From positions 29,627 to 93,626 of the forward strand of contig DASXGX010000010.1 of assembly GCA_036488815.1 (NCBI GenBank): a stretch of DNA of 64,000 nt, read 5' to 3'. Every line of letters starts with the position of its first letter. Within the stretch, counting starts at the first letter, position 1. The translations under genes were made by a program, and so were the position numbers. The notes under the pieces were generated by a model. That model was not told where the DNA came from. It saw only the letters and a program-made list of their open reading frames with translations, and ran no database searches. Source of the DNA: Roseiarcus sp036488815. Lineage in GTDB: Bacteria; Pseudomonadota; Alphaproteobacteria; Rhizobiales; Beijerinckiaceae. Shown piece after piece: positions 8,299 through 16,755 of the stretch.

Positions 8299-9771
8299 AT
8301 GACAGCGTTGCACGTCCAGGGCATCGAGAAGCGCTACGGCGGCGTCCACGCGTTGCGCGGGGTGGACTTCGAGCTCAGGCGCGGCGAGGTCCATGCGCTG
8401 CTGGGCGAGAACGGCGCCGGAAAGTCGACGCTGATCAAGATCATCTCCGGCCTCGTGCAACCCGACGCCGGAACGATCGCCGTCGGCGATGCGACCGTCA
8501 CGCTCCGCTCCGCCGCGGCGGCGCACGCTCTCGGGATCCAAACGGTTCATCAGGAGCTCGAACTCGCGGGTCCGCTGACCGTCGCGGAAAACATCTTCAT
8601 GGGACGGCTACCGACGAAAGGCGGCGTGATCCTCAGGCGCGCGCTGCGCGATCTGGCGACCGAAGCGCTGCAACGCATCGGCGCGGCGATCGACCCCGAT
8701 GCGATCGTCGCCGAGCTGTCCATCAGCGACCGTCAGGTGGTCGAGATCGTCCGGGCGCTGGTTCGCGACGTGCGGATCCTGATCCTTGACGAGCCCACCG
8801 CCGCGCTGCCGCCGCTGGAGGTCGATCGCCTGCTCGACACGGTCCGCCGCCTCGCGGAAAAGGGCGTGAGCGTGATCTATGTTTCGCATCGCCTCGACGA
8901 GGTGCTGCGCATCGCCGATCGCGCCACCATTCTCCGCGACGGCCGCAGGGTCGCTCAACTCGAGCGAAGCGGATTCGACCGCGCGACCCTGGTGCGCAAC
9001 ATTCTCGGTCGCGAGCTCACCGAGTTCTCGACGGCGCATGTTCGCCCGGAAGGCGAGGCCGACATCGAGATCCACAAGCTGCAGAGCGGCGCCGAGCTCA
9101 AGGACTTGACCTTCGATGTCCGCAACGGCGAGGTCCTTGGCTTCTTCGGCTTGCTCGGCGCAGGCCAGGGGGCGATCGGGGACGCGATTTTCGGTCTACG
9201 TCCGGCGGCGGCGAAAAGCTGCAGAATCGGCGACGCGACCGGGTTGCCCACCCGTCCGCGCGAGGCGCTGCGTCGCGACATGGGTTACGTTCCGGCGGAC
9301 CGCAAAGGCGCAGGGCTCGCGCTGGGGCTCAGCATCGTCGAAAACCTCTTGCTGGCAAATTTCGGATCGGTGACGCACGGCGGGTTCTTTGACTGGCGGC
9401 GCGCATATGCGCACGCCGAAGCGCTTCGTGAATCTTATCAAATTCGATGCCATTCGCTCGATCAAGCCGTGCGGCAGCTCTCGGGCGGCAACCAGCAAAA
9501 GGTGTCGGTCGCCAAATGGGCCGCGCGCGGCGTCCGACGGCTATTCCTGGATGAGCCGACACGTGGCGTCGACGTTGGGGCGAAGGTTGAGATCTATCGT
9601 TACATCAGAAGCTTCGCCGCGGGTGGGGGCTGCTGCATGGTGGCCTCGAGCGATCCTGCGGAAATCGCCAGCGTCGCTGATCGGGCTATCGTGCTGAAGA
9701 ATGGCGTCAAGGTCGCAGAATTGACGGGCGACACGCTCGGCGAAGCAGCGCTGGTCGCCGTGGCGCTCTGA
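8299..9771 (+). CDS. Sugar ABC transporter ATP-binding protein with two ATPase domains (RbsA/MglA type)
   Basis: A 490-residue protein with two ABC domains in one chain, as in ribose, galactose and xylose importers. The first domain has Walker A GENGAGKST (residues 36-44), a degenerate signature LSISDRQ and Walker B ILILDEPTAAL. The second has the usual damaged Walker A (GLLGAGQGAIG) but an intact signature LSGGNQQK and Walker B LFLDEPTRGVDVG. This asymmetry is the normal state of the family, so only one canonical site is expected. It energises import with the adjacent binding protein and permease. It ends 19 bases before the permease gene. Confidence 0.93.
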   Translation: MTALHVQGIEKRYGGVHALRGVDFELRRGEVHALLGENGAGKSTLIKIISGLVQPDAGTIAVGDATVTLRSAAAAHALGIQTVHQELELAGPLTVAENIFMGRLPTKGGVILRRALRDLATEALQRIGAAIDPDAIVAELSISDRQVVEIVRALVRDVRILILDEPTAALPPLEVDRLLDTVRRLAEKGVSVIYVSHRLDEVLRIADRATILRDGRRVAQLERSGFDRATLVRNILGRELTEFSTAHVRPEGEADIEIHKLQSGAELKDLTFDVRNGEVLGFFGLLGAGQGAIGDAIFGLRPAAAKSCRIGDATGLPTRPREALRRDMGYVPADRKGAGLALGLSIVENLLLANFGSVTHGGFFDWRRAYAHAEALRESYQIRCHSLDQAVRQLSGGNQQKVSVAKWAARGVRRLFLDEPTRGVDVGAKVEIYRYIRSFAAGGGCCMVASSDPAEIASVADRAIVLKNGVKVAELTGDTLGEAALVAVAL

Positions 9772-9790
9772 ACTTGCGAGAAGGCGGACA

Positions 9791-10801
9791 ATGAAAGCGA
9801 CTGTCGAGATGGTGGACAAGAGCGTGTCGAGCTCGGGATTGCGGGACCGCCTCCGCAGCAGCGTGCGCAATTTCGCTTTGTTGGCGGTGCTGATCGTCCT
9901 GGTGATCCTCTTTTCGCTGTCGTCGCCGTTCTTCTTTACGATCGAGAACATCTCGAACCTGCTGCTGGCTGTCTCGGTCATTGGAACGATGGCGGCGGTC
10001 AGCACACTGGTCATCGTCGGTCGCGGGATCGACCTGTCGCTCGGCTCCATATGCGCTCTGGCGGGGATGGCGACCGCCATCCTGGTGGAGGTCTATCACT
10101 GGCCATGGTTTGCCGGCGTCATCGGCGGCCTCTCGGTCGGCGGCCTATGCGGCGCCGTCAATGGCGCCGTCATCGCCGGGATCGGCATCAATCCGATCAT
10201 CACCACCATTGGTACTTTGTCGATCTTCCGAGGCGTCGCCTACGTGCTGCGCGACGGCCAGCCTGTTCTGATCGAGAACGACGCGCTTCTGCGGCTGGGC
10301 GCTGGCCATTTCCTGCATCTGCCGCTGTCGGTATGGGTGCTCGCGGTGGTCTTCGCCGTGACCAATTTCGTCGCCTACTACACGAGGGTCGGCCGGTCCA
10401 TTTACGCCGCGGGCGCAAGCCCCCGCGCGGCGCTGGTCGCTGGACTCGACGTGGTCGGCATCCGTTTCTGGTTGTCGGTCGGCAGCGGGGTCTCAGCGGC
10501 GCTCGCGGGCATCCTGCTGATCGGGCAGGCCGGCAGCGCAAGCCCGAGCTCAGCGAGCGGCTACGAACTTTGGGTGATCACGGCGGTTCTGCTCGGCGGA
10601 ACGAGCCTCTCCGGCGGCGAGGGCTCGGTCATGAAGACGGCCCTCGGCGTGCTCATCATCGGTGTCGTCAACAACGGTATGGTGCTGCTCTCGGTGCCCG
10701 CCTTCTATCAGATCATCGCGAACGGAGCGCTGCTCGTCTCCGCGGTGATCATCGACAAACTGCAAAAGGGGACCGGGTCGCTATTCGCTGACGAGAGCTG
10801 A
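9791..10801 (+). CDS. Sugar ABC transporter permease (RbsC/AraH type)
   Basis: A 336-residue integral membrane protein with about eight to ten hydrophobic spans, beginning near residue 27 (FALLAVLIVLVILFSLSS). The conserved cytoplasmic segment GRGIDLSLGSICALAGM and the late GGTSLSGGEGSV are hallmarks of CUT2 permeases. One such protein forms a homodimer with the double ATPase. It completes the 7260-10801 importer, whose three genes are in the standard order. The substrate is unknown; the catabolic neighbours point to a sugar or sugar acid. Confidence 0.92.
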   Translation: MKATVEMVDKSVSSSGLRDRLRSSVRNFALLAVLIVLVILFSLSSPFFFTIENISNLLLAVSVIGTMAAVSTLVIVGRGIDLSLGSICALAGMATAILVEVYHWPWFAGVIGGLSVGGLCGAVNGAVIAGIGINPIITTIGTLSIFRGVAYVLRDGQPVLIENDALLRLGAGHFLHLPLSVWVLAVVFAVTNFVAYYTRVGRSIYAAGASPRAALVAGLDVVGIRFWLSVGSGVSAALAGILLIGQAGSASPSSASGYELWVITAVLLGGTSLSGGEGSVMKTALGVLIIGVVNNGMVLLSVPAFYQIIANGALLVSAVIIDKLQKGTGSLFADES

Positions 10802-10913
10802 TTGCGACATCGCCGAATACCTTCTGACAAAGAACGCACGCTATGCGAGTCCGGCTCGCCGGGGGATGCCGCGCGGCGAGAGGCCCCCGCAACGCATGAG
10901 AAGGAGAGCGTAA

Positions 10914-11945
10914 ATGCACGGAGGTGGCAGCAGGTTCGCCGTATTGGGCGCGGGCGCGAATGGCGCGGCGATCGGCGCAGATCTGACCCGCGCGGGGCTT
11001 GACGTCGTCTTGATCGAGCAATGGCCCGAGCACGTGGAAACGATGAGAGCCCATGGCGTGCGCGTCGAAATGCCGGGCGAGACAGTGATCACGCCGGTGC
11101 ACGCGTTTCACTTCTGCGAGGTCGCGGCTATGCGCGATACGTTCGACATCGTCCTCGTTGCCGTGAAGGCCTACGACACGCGGTGGGTTTGCGAGCTCAT
11201 CAAGCCGCTGCTCGGCCCCAGGAGTCTCGTCGTCGGTATTCAGAACGGCATGACGATCGACGTCGTCGCTTCGGTCGTCGGACCGGAGCGAACCCTAGGG
11301 GCGGTCATCGAGATCGCCGGAAACATGTTTGTCCCGGGAGTGGTGGAGCGTCAGACGCCGCCCTCTGGCACCTGGTTCGCGGTGGGCGCCTATGATAGCG
11401 CGACCGTCGGACGGGAGTCTGAAGTCGCCGCCATTCTTCGACACGCTGGCGAGGTCGAAATTTCCGATGACATTCGCTCGTCGAAATGGATGAAGCTCGT
11501 GGGCAACGCTGCGGAAGTCCTGCCTTCCGCCATCCTGGGCCTTCCCTTGGCGGAGGCGATCAGGATCCCGGGCATGCGGCGCGTGATGGAGGACGCAGGC
11601 CGCGAGGCGATCCAGGCCGCGCTCGCGCTGGGGCAGCGCATCATGCCGATGTTCGGCGATACGCGCGTCGAACAGAACGATCCCGACCAATACGCCGTCG
11701 CCCTGTTCGACGCCATTCTCGCGCGGTGGACCTTGCCAACAACCAAGGTGGCCGTGCTGCAGGATTGGATGAAAGGTCGCCGCGGCGAGGTCGACGACAT
11801 CAACGGCGTCGTCGTCAGCGAATTGGCGAAGATCGGCAGGGCGGCTCCTTGCAACGCCAAACTCGTCGACCTCGCGCGACGCATCGAGAAGGGGGAGCTC
11901 ACGCCTCAGCCTTCGAACGCCGCCTTGCTGCTCGCGGACGCCTAG
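10914..11945 (+). CDS. Ketopantoate reductase-family (ApbA/PanE-like) NAD(P)H oxidoreductase
   Basis: A 343-residue protein. It starts FAVLGAGANGAAIGADLTRAG, the Rossmann motif of 2-dehydropantoate 2-reductases. VAVKAYDTRW and IQNGMT match the conserved K-A-x-x and Q-N-G motifs, and SSKWMKLVGNAA contains the expected catalytic lysine and asparagine. The C-terminal domain is complete. Its place directly after the sugar importer makes pantothenate synthesis unlikely. Members in such operons reduce or oxidise sugar-derived 2-keto acids. GAAGGAGAG before the ATG (10901-10907) is a good ribosome site. Family confidence is high and the substrate is unknown. Confidence 0.82.
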   Translation: MHGGGSRFAVLGAGANGAAIGADLTRAGLDVVLIEQWPEHVETMRAHGVRVEMPGETVITPVHAFHFCEVAAMRDTFDIVLVAVKAYDTRWVCELIKPLLGPRSLVVGIQNGMTIDVVASVVGPERTLGAVIEIAGNMFVPGVVERQTPPSGTWFAVGAYDSATVGRESEVAAILRHAGEVEISDDIRSSKWMKLVGNAAEVLPSAILGLPLAEAIRIPGMRRVMEDAGREAIQAALALGQRIMPMFGDTRVEQNDPDQYAVALFDAILARWTLPTTKVAVLQDWMKGRRGEVDDINGVVVSELAKIGRAAPCNAKLVDLARRIEKGELTPQPSNAALLLADA

Positions 11946-12033
11946 CCTGCGTTCGCGCGGTCCTCGCCGATCGATACGAACGGCGCCTCGCATCCCTCGC
12001 CATCCCTCATTGTGACGAAGAAGGACTTCTCCT

Positions 12034-13398
12034 ATGTGCGATCATCCCAATCACATCTACTGCACGCCCGAAATGCTGCCGAAGGACTTCGTGCCGATCG
12101 CCTCCCAGGGCGCGATCATGGGCGTGGACTGGGAGCAGCGGGTCGACTTCGATCGCCTGCGCCGTTATCGAATCGGCAGAGTGCAGCAGCAGCTCAAGTC
12201 GTCGCACCTTGGCTCGCTACTGCTGTTCGACATGAACAACATCCGCTATACGACCGCGTCGAACATCGGCAATTGGGCCCGCGACAAGTATTTCCGCTGC
12301 ACGCTGATCACGCGCGACCAAGAACCGATCGTCTGGGACATCGGATCGTCCGCCAAGCAGCACAAGATGCACAATCCATGGATCAGCCCCGACAATTGGC
12401 GCCCGGTCGTGTCGAGTTGGCGCGGCTCGATCAAGGAGGAGGTCGGGATCGAGAAGGCGAACGCGAAGCGCATCGCCGACATTCTGCGCGACCGCGGCCT
12501 GGCGAACGAGCCGGTCGGCATCGATGTCGTCGAAATCCCGGTTCTAAAAGCGCTAGAAGCCGAGGGGCTGACAATCGCCAACGCTGAAGGCCTGATGCAG
12601 TCCGCGCGGGTGATCAAGTCGATCGACGAGGTCTCGTTGCTCGAGACCGCGGCGACTCTGGTCGACGCGGCCTATGACGAACTGTTCCGGCAGATGCGCG
12701 TCGGGGCGAAAGAGAGCGAGATGGTCGCTGTCGTCAATCACGTCCTCTACAATCTCGGCTCGGAGAACGTCGAAGCGGTCAATGCGATCTCCGGCGATCG
12801 CTGTTCGCCGCATCCGCACGTGTTTTCGGACCGATACCTGCGGCCGGGCGACATGGCCTATTACGACATCATCCATTCCTTCATGGGCTATCGGACCTGC
12901 TATTATCGAACGATCAACGTGGGCGGCGCGAACAGCAAGCAGCGCGACGTCTACAAGAAGACGCGCGAGATCCTCGACGAGGCGATCGCGGAGATCCGCC
13001 CCGGCGCCTCGTCCGCCGATATCGCGAAACATTTCCCGAAAGCTACGGACTTCGGGTTTTCGACCGAGGAGGAGGCGTTCGGCTTGCAATATGCTCACGG
13101 CATCGGCGTCGGATTATGGGAGCAGCCCTTGATCAGCCGCTACCATTCGTTCGAGCATCCGATTACGATCGAGGAAGGCATGGTCTTCGCCATCGAGACC
13201 TACTGGCCGTCGCAGGACGGATCGACCGCGGCGCGCATCGAGGAAGAAATCCACGTCACCAAGGATGGGCCGAGACTGCTTACCAAGTTCCCTGCTCAGG
13301 AACTGCTCATAGCGGGCACGCGCTTTTGGAACGGCTTCACGTTCGCCAACGGCGCCAATGAAATTGCACGTGGCGGCAGCGCGAAGATGTCTACGTGA
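12034..13398 (+). CDS. M24-family (creatinase/Xaa-Pro peptidase-like) hydrolase with an altered metal site
   Basis: A 454-residue pita-bread-fold protein. The N-terminal creatinase-like domain covers about residues 40-190 and the M24 domain about 200-430. Expected metal ligands are present at D278 (YYDII), H355 (YAHGIGVG), E388 (FAIET) and E403 (RIEEE). The second aspartate of the usual D-x10-D pair is replaced: residue 289 is Cys. A normal dinuclear metallopeptidase site is therefore doubtful, as in creatinase, which works without metal. Annotation as a proline peptidase would be misleading; cleavage of a small C-N or C-S bond is possible. It ends the + strand catabolic run, 88 bases after the reductase. 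Confidence 0.75.
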   Translation: MCDHPNHIYCTPEMLPKDFVPIASQGAIMGVDWEQRVDFDRLRRYRIGRVQQQLKSSHLGSLLLFDMNNIRYTTASNIGNWARDKYFRCTLITRDQEPIVWDIGSSAKQHKMHNPWISPDNWRPVVSSWRGSIKEEVGIEKANAKRIADILRDRGLANEPVGIDVVEIPVLKALEAEGLTIANAEGLMQSARVIKSIDEVSLLETAATLVDAAYDELFRQMRVGAKESEMVAVVNHVLYNLGSENVEAVNAISGDRCSPHPHVFSDRYLRPGDMAYYDIIHSFMGYRTCYYRTINVGGANSKQRDVYKKTREILDEAIAEIRPGASSADIAKHFPKATDFGFSTEEEAFGLQYAHGIGVGLWEQPLISRYHSFEHPITIEEGMVFAIETYWPSQDGSTAARIEEEIHVTKDGPRLLTKFPAQELLIAGTRFWNGFTFANGANEIARGGSAKMST

Positions 13399-13465
13399 CG
13401 GTGTTCGCGAACCCGAGATGGCTCAGTACGAGGATCGAGCGCGACGACGAGCGACGTCGGGGTCG

Positions 13466-14710
13466 TCATACCCCGGGCGCTCCGAGCGCCGCCGCGTCGT
13501 CGCGGTCATGAGCCATCGCTTGCTCGTCGCGCGTTTCGGGCATGAACGCGAAAAACACCAAAAAGGCGACCGCTGCGGATGCGGCGAGCAAGGAAAACGA
13601 CGCCGAGTAGCCGAAATGGTCCATCATTTCCCCAACCGCCAGCGCGCTGATAGTGACGCCGAGCCCCTGCGTAGTCGCGACGGCGCCCTGGGCCAGATTG
13701 TAGCGACCCGTGCCCCGCATGATGTCGGCGATAAGGAGGGGCGCAAGCGCTTCGTAAATCCCGGCCCCGACGCCGTCCAGAAGTTGAACGCCGAGCAGCC
13801 AGAATGCGTTGTCGTTCAGCATATAGAGCACCGCCCGTATCGGCAGGACGGCAAACGCGATGAGAAAGATCGGTCGCCGACCCCAGCCGTCCGCGTTGCG
13901 GCCGACCCATATCGCGATCGGCAGCATCACGCCCTGCGCGGCGATCATGCAGAACGACAGCATCGCCGTCGCTTCCCCAGGATATTGAAGTGCGAGCTTC
14001 TGCCCGACGAGGGGCAACAGCGGCGCATTGGCGAAGTGAAAGAGAAGCGCGCAGATGGCGAAGATCATCAAGGGTCGCGTGCGGAAGAGGACGCTATAGC
14101 TGGCCGCGGCGCCATCGTTTGCGCCGTCCGCGTCGAGATCCCGCGCGCGGTCGTGATCAATTGCGGCCGCCGGAATCATCAAGACCGAAGCGGAGGTCAG
14201 CGCCGCGAACACTGGGACCATCAGGAACACGACCCGCTGCGAGAATAGGTAGCCCACGCCGCCCGCCACCAGCGCGATCGCGATGTTGCCGCCGTGGTTG
14301 TAGGCGGAGTTGCGCCCGAGCCGGCGCGCGAGCCGATCCTTGCTGACGAGGCCGAGTGTCAAGGCCGAGACTGCGGGCACGAACGCGTCGCCTGCAAGCG
14401 CGAGAATGGCGCTCGCGAGCGCCAGGGGCCAGAACGTCGGGAAGGCGAAGACGATGAGCGCCGACGCCGTCATGGCCGCCATCGTAAGGACGATTACGGC
14501 GCGCTTCGCCCGCGTCAGATCGATGGCGGCGCCGATCGGCGTCTGGAGCGCGAGGCCGATGAGGCCACTGCCTGTCGCCACGAGCCCGACGTCGGTTTGG
14601 CTCCAATGCTGGCTGGTGACAAGAAAGACGTTGATGTAGGGGCCGAACAGGTTGCGGACGTCCGCCGAGAGGAAATTCAGCGCGTCGAGTGCGTAGGGAA
14701 TTGACAGCAT
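13466..14710 (-). CDS. Major facilitator superfamily transporter
   Basis: A 414-residue carrier with about twelve hydrophobic spans. Family markers are the early loop GAAIDLTRAKRAV after TM2, GRNADGWGRRPIF in the central half repeat, and a short hydrophilic C-terminus. Position 14710 was chosen as start because it places the first hydrophobic helix 10-15 residues from the N-terminus; the frame stays open to 14758 with an unlikely Arg-rich extension. It is convergent with the M24 gene (67 bases apart). Export of a drug or metabolite is the default guess. No substrate signature was recognised. Confidence 0.8.
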   Translation of the reverse strand: MLSIPYALDALNFLSADVRNLFGPYINVFLVTSQHWSQTDVGLVATGSGLIGLALQTPIGAAIDLTRAKRAVIVLTMAAMTASALIVFAFPTFWPLALASAILALAGDAFVPAVSALTLGLVSKDRLARRLGRNSAYNHGGNIAIALVAGGVGYLFSQRVVFLMVPVFAALTSASVLMIPAAAIDHDRARDLDADGANDGAAASYSVLFRTRPLMIFAICALLFHFANAPLLPLVGQKLALQYPGEATAMLSFCMIAAQGVMLPIAIWVGRNADGWGRRPIFLIAFAVLPIRAVLYMLNDNAFWLLGVQLLDGVGAGIYEALAPLLIADIMRGTGRYNLAQGAVATTQGLGVTISALAVGEMMDHFGYSASFSLLAASAAVAFLVFFAFMPETRDEQAMAHDRDDAAALGAPGV

Positions 14711-14990
14711 CGCCGGGCCCCGATGACGACGCCGCGCGCCTCGACGTCGAAAGAACACCGCGCCGAAAGTATTGTTCCGCGCGCTTGATCGGTTCGAACC
14801 GGAGGCCTCGAGCTACGACAGCTGAAAGCTGCTAGCGAACGGCTCGCAGGGCCACGAAGCCAACTCTCGGCGCTCATGGGGCTAGCAAGTCTCGCCGCTC
14901 ACCGGGAAAGCGAGACGACAAGCGCTCGAAGCTGTCGAGTTCGCAAAGCGAGAGAAGTCAGGAGACCGAGAGCGCCCGCACGATGATCGC

Positions 14991-15012
14991 GTCTGAGCGA
15001 TTTCGCTCAGAC
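14991..15012 (+). repeat. Perfect 10-base inverted repeat
   Basis: GTCTGAGCGA and TCGCTCAGAC are exact complements separated by TT. It ends 22 bases before the candidate -35 element of the hydrophilin promoter. There is no T-run. It could be an operator for the hydrophilin promoter or the 3' hairpin of an unseen short transcript. Confidence 0.45.
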
Positions 15013-15033
15013 CTAAGCGCGCATTGAATCCGC

Positions 15034-15058
15034 GGAACGTTTAACGGCTGCGGTGGTT
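15034..15058 (+). promoter_or_regulatory. Candidate EcfG (general stress sigma factor) promoter
   Basis: GGAAC at 15034-15038 and GGTT at 15055-15058 are separated by 16 bases. The alphaproteobacterial EcfG consensus is GGAAC, 16-17 bases, CGTT, so this differs in one -10 base. It lies 40 bases before the ATG of a hydrophilin-type stress protein, the class of gene EcfG controls. One mismatch keeps confidence moderate. Confidence 0.5.
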
Positions 15059-15098
15059 TTCTCAATACGCCGGGGCAGATCAACCAGGAGAGAGCAAA

Positions 15099-15530
15099 AT
15101 GACCACCAATCAAGGCGGCTCGCATGAGCAGCACGTTAAGGGTGGCGAACAGAGCCACAAGACCACCTCCGGATCCGAATCCACGCAAGACGCGTTGACC
15201 CGCGGCGGCTCGCAAGAGCAGCATGTGAAGGCGGGAGAGAAGGGTCACAAGAGTTCGTCCGAGTCGCATGCTTCGCAGGAAGGGTCGTCCCGCGGCGGTT
15301 CGCGTGAGCAGCACGTGAAGGCGGGAGAGCAGAGTCACAACGGTTCGTCCGATTCGCAGGCTTCCCAGGAGGGGTCGACGCGAGGCGGCTCACATGAGCA
15401 GCATGTGAAGGCGGGAGAGCAGGGTCACAAGGGTTCGTCCGCGTCGCAGGCTTCCCACGAAGGGTCGACCCGCGGCGGTTCGTCCGAGCAGCACGTGAAG
15501 GCTGGCCAGCAAAGCCACAAGAACACCTAG
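15099..15530 (+). CDS. Hydrophilin of five tandem 30-residue repeats (stress-induced, LEA/KGG-like)
   Basis: A 143-residue protein made almost wholly of Gly, Ser, Gln, Glu, His and Lys, without Cys, Trp, Tyr or Phe. After four residues come four 30-residue units and a final 19-residue one, each starting Q/RGGSxEQHVKAGEQSHK and continuing with a Ser-rich spacer. This resembles the repeated Gly-Gly motifs of GsiB and group 1 LEA proteins, which stay unfolded and protect cells during drying or osmotic stress. The protein should be disordered and cytoplasmic. Neighbours support a stress role: an EcfG-like promoter upstream and manganese catalase 86 bases downstream. A bulged stem-loop follows the stop (15535-15559). 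Confidence 0.8.
   Translation: MTTNQGGSHEQHVKGGEQSHKTTSGSESTQDALTRGGSQEQHVKAGEKGHKSSSESHASQEGSSRGGSREQHVKAGEQSHNGSSDSQASQEGSTRGGSHEQHVKAGEQGHKGSSASQASHEGSTRGGSSEQHVKAGQQSHKNT
15111..15527 (+). repeat. Five direct repeats of 90 bases within the hydrophilin gene
   Basis: Units run 15111-15200, 15201-15290, 15291-15380, 15381-15470 and a partial 15471-15527. The four inner units are most alike, including long stretches identical at the base level, which points to recent duplication or gene conversion. Unit number may vary between strains. Confidence 0.85.
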
Positions 15531-15616
15531 CCGTCGGACGAGGGCGCTAAAGCGCTCCGACCGATTCGATGATCCCCATTGCAACTGCAGACACATCCAG
15601 GTGCGAGGTTTACGCC

Positions 15617-16387
15617 ATGTATCATCACGTCAAAAAGCTGATGTACTCCGTCAATGTAGGTGAACCGGAACCCCGCTTCGGCAAGATGCTGCTGGAGCAG
15701 TTTGGGGGCGCCAATGGCGAACTCGCGGCGGCGATGCAATATTCCATTCAGGGCATCAATTGCGACGATCCCGGTCTCAAGGACATGCTGATGGACATCG
15801 GCACCGAGGAGCTGAGCCACCTGGAAGTCGTCGGCGTGCTCGCAAGAATGCACTTGGCGCCCATGAAGGGAGACCGCGCTGCGGCGGACGCCGATCCTCT
15901 CATCGCAATCGCGGGCGGCGGCGGCGTCAGTCTTGTCAACTCCGCAGGCGATGCGTGGACGGGCGACTATCTCAAGATCACCGGCGAGCCAGACGTCGAT
16001 CTTCGCAGCAACATCGCCGCGGAAGCGCGAGCGAAAATCGTCTATGAGCGCCTGATCAATTTCTGCGACGACGCCGGCACCAAGGACGCGCTTCAGTTCC
16101 TGATGACGCGCGAGATCACCCACATGAAGGCGTTCATGCTTGCGCTCGACAGCATGGGCAAGCCGCACTTGGAAGTCGGGTTGATCCGGCCGACGCCGGG
16201 TCTCGTTGACCAGTATTTCAACGATTCGACCGGGGAGGGCGACCAAGGCGAAGAGGATGTAACCGGGCCTTGGAACGACGACAAAGCCTTCGAACGGGTG
16301 GATAGCCCAGCCTTCAACCCCCAGAAGATGAAACTCAACGGGTCGAGCAAAAAGTCGAGCACGAGTGGTGCTCACGCCAGGAAATAA
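15617..16387 (+). CDS. Manganese (non-haem) catalase
   Basis: A 257-residue four-helix-bundle protein of the manganese catalase family, which breaks hydrogen peroxide into water and oxygen at a di-manganese site. Likely metal ligands are E35 (GANGELAAAMQY), E65 and H68 (GTEELSHLE), and the later Glu and His in TREITHMKAF. The C-terminal tail (from about residue 215) is acidic then Lys/Ser-rich, as in related bacterial enzymes. ATG 15617 follows GAGG by eight bases; an upstream extension from 15569 is possible but has a poor start. It is probably co-expressed with the hydrophilin gene before it. Confidence 0.9.
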   Translation: MYHHVKKLMYSVNVGEPEPRFGKMLLEQFGGANGELAAAMQYSIQGINCDDPGLKDMLMDIGTEELSHLEVVGVLARMHLAPMKGDRAAADADPLIAIAGGGGVSLVNSAGDAWTGDYLKITGEPDVDLRSNIAAEARAKIVYERLINFCDDAGTKDALQFLMTREITHMKAFMLALDSMGKPHLEVGLIRPTPGLVDQYFNDSTGEGDQGEEDVTGPWNDDKAFERVDSPAFNPQKMKLNGSSKKSSTSGAHARK

Positions 16388-16755
16388 GCCGTCTTTATTC
16401 GGCGCCTGGCCGGCGATCCGAGTAAAATGCAAATTCGCACTATTCGGCGTCGTGGCCGAGAAGATATTCGCTGAGAAGCGGTCCCTGACCGGAGGTTTCG
16501 ACGGAACCTCGGCGACAGCGTAGACGTCTGCGCTGTCGCGTTCCGCGACCTCGGCCAGCGCGCGGTATCCGCAGCCAAATCAAAGAGACGCCCAGAACAG
16601 AAGCGGGGCAGATCGCGCACCGACGCTATGGCGGATCGAGGCGTACGCCTGCGTTGGCGTCCTAATCTCGAATAAGCTGCACCGGTTGCGGTTATTTACG
16701 TCCAGCTCGCTCGGCTGGCTCTCATCGTATTTCTCCCAAAGAAGGAAATAATGAA
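16388..16755 (+). other. 368-base intergenic region before the anchored hydrolase gene
   Basis: No convincing gene. GGAAC at 16503-16507 followed after 17 bases by CGTC is a weak EcfG-like match, but it lies about 230 bases from the next start codon. An AAGAAGGAA ribosome site precedes the hydrolase gene (about 16739-16747). Confidence 0.35.

Larger units (their letters stand above)
14711..15098 (+). other. 388-base intergenic region upstream of the hydrophilin gene
   Basis: Between the divergent MFS and hydrophilin genes. It holds a perfect 10-base inverted repeat at 14991-15012 and a candidate EcfG promoter at 15034-15058, annotated separately. A GGAGAGAG ribosome site stands at its right end (about 15086-15093). 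No coding frame of interest was seen. Confidence 0.5.

Noticed and set aside
12034..13398. Identity as DddP (DMSP lyase)
   Set aside because: Overall spacing of His and Glu ligands is similar, but two of the aspartates used by DddP are not present here, so only the M24 family is claimed.
15111..15527. CRISPR-like array
   Set aside because: The regular 90-base repeats are in frame, coding and without unique spacers; they are protein repeats.
16503..16528. EcfG promoter before the anchored hydrolase
   Set aside because: GGAAC-N17-CGTC has one mismatch and lies about 230 bases from the gene; kept only as a remark.
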